Below, piece after piece: positions 63,232 to 64,000 of a stretch of DNA of 64,000 bases (within the stretch, counting starts at the first letter, position 1; the number at the start of each line of letters is the position of its first letter). The notes under the pieces are model-generated. The model was not told the DNA's origin and searched no databases. It saw only the letters and a list, made by a program, of their open reading frames with translations. Source of the stretch: Spirodela intermedia (Eukaryota > Streptophyta > Magnoliopsida > Alismatales > Araceae); the NCBI GenBank assembly GCA_902729315.2, contig LR746278.1, positions 3,419,501-3,483,500 of the forward strand. Direction: 5' to 3'. The position numbers and the translations under genes are program-made.

Positions 63232-64000
63232 TCAAGGTATCATCAGAAATTTCATCATCCTTCTCTGGTTCCTGAGTCGCCGGTAGACCCGAACTATTTT
63301 CCATCGCTTCCTGCATGAATTGAGAAAGAACTGAACATGAGAACTAAAATAAATTACGTCCAGATATAACCCAGAAAAAGAAACACGACTGCGCCGGCAC
63401 CTTTTCGTGTTCATCAGCGAGTGTATGAGCTCCTCGACTTCTCTCTTCTTGGAATCTAACTGCCCTCTGAGATCTTCATTTTCCTTGAGAACTCTTCGAG
63501 ATTGATCGTGCGCGAACGCTTGTATCTTTCGCATCTCTGGCGAGCAGAAAGAAGGATATCATGAACGGAATCTATTTTTTGTTTTGTTTTTCTGAGCATT
63601 GCGCAAGAACCAGCGAGGATTGGAGCATAGAGATGATCGGTCATCATAAGCTAAAATCCAGCTTCAATATAATCGAACCTTCATTGTATGCGCGATGTAG
63701 TTTGTCCCTCTGTTCCATCATCTGATCGAGAGAGAGGGCACACTCGGAGTACCTGCTCTCCAATTCCTGTAGGCGAGTGTGGGAAGCTTCTAGCTGGTTC
63801 ATCAAGGCGGCCACAAGCTTCTCCTTCTTCTCGGACCCCTCCTTGGAGAGCTCAGCGATGGTTTTCAGGTCGCCCTTCTTCCTCAGGTGCCTTCCAATGG
63901 CGCCAACCAGATTATAGTCCTCAGCCCTCGCGATCCATCCGTGGATCCCCTCTCTGCGGAAGCCATGGCGGTCGCACCAGTCGCTCCTTCCCCTGGATCG
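63232..64000 (-). CDS. IDN2/FDM-like XS and coiled-coil protein, partial and possibly degenerate
   Basis: The FDM/IDN2 family acts with double-stranded RNA in RNA-directed DNA methylation. The first visible exon (64000-63679, 5' end outside the window) holds the XS domain end (GIHGWIARAEDYN), then LRKKGDLKTIAEL and coiled coil LMNQLEASHTRLQELESRY. Exon 63536-63401 joins in frame (NE|MRKIQAFAHDQSRRVLKEN). The next segment, from 63310, reads EAMENSSGLPATQEPEKDDE, similar to the family coiled coil, but in a frame that does not match the preceding donor; joined directly, the frame stops at 63232. No XH domain is visible before PSAF (62831), and a downstream continuation would have to cross PSAF. 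It could be a pseudogene, a truncated paralogue, or an intron structure I have misread. Confidence 0.75.

Noticed and set aside
1-64000. CRISPR arrays, operons, phage or bacterial islands
   Set aside because: The sequence is plant nuclear DNA throughout; the repeats found are microsatellites, minisatellites and one retrotransposon.

Overview
The window is nuclear DNA from a flowering plant. Every gene is of plant type. Four of the five identifiable loci have many GT-AG introns (13 to 19 per gene), the spacers and introns are AT-rich, there are long GA/CT microsatellites, and a degenerate Ty1/copia element sits in an intron. The photosystem gene is intronless and much more GC-rich than its neighbours, and its C-terminal residues look monocot-like to me, so I lean towards a monocot; that is inference. 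I see no prokaryotic, organellar or CRISPR-like content. I rebuilt exons by hand from splice consensus, reading frame and remembered family sequences. For the four spliced genes all phases close and the lengths match the families.

Layout: (1) 1-1035, 3' flank with compound microsatellites. (2) 1036-15948, minus strand: APC5, anaphase-promoting complex subunit 5, 20 exons, 917 aa; intron 4 holds protein-like pseudo-exons of unknown origin. (3) 15949-18194: divergent spacer with a 97-99 bp tandem array. (4) 18195-25692, plus strand: membralin (TMEM259-like), 14 exons, 670 aa. (5) 25693-27059: convergent spacer. (6) 27060-35244, minus strand: CYP59, a cyclophilin-RRM-zinc knuckle-RS protein, 13 exons, 579 aa, with several repeat oddities. 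(7) 35245-37624: spacer with site II promoter motifs and repeats. (8) 37625-61479, minus strand: PEX1, the peroxisomal AAA+ ATPase, 17 exons, 1134 aa, about 24 kb; its 5.9 kb intron 2 carries a 3'-truncated copia element. (9) 61480-62129: short divergent PEX1/PSAF promoter region with G-boxes and an I-box. (10) 62130-62831, plus strand: PSAF, photosystem I subunit III, 233 aa. (11) 63232-64000, minus strand: an IDN2/FDM-like XS/coiled-coil gene, cut at its 5' end by the window edge and with a 3' end that looks broken or lacks the XH domain.

The genes do not form a pathway. They are ordinary housekeeping genes (cell-cycle ubiquitin ligase, ER membrane protein, co-transcriptional RNA processing, peroxisome import, photosynthesis) side by side. 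I found no convincing new multi-gene system. The points most worth a second look are the CYP59 splice donor formed by a microsatellite, the pseudo-exons in APC5 intron 4, the tandem array between APC5 and membralin, and the truncated FDM-like locus.
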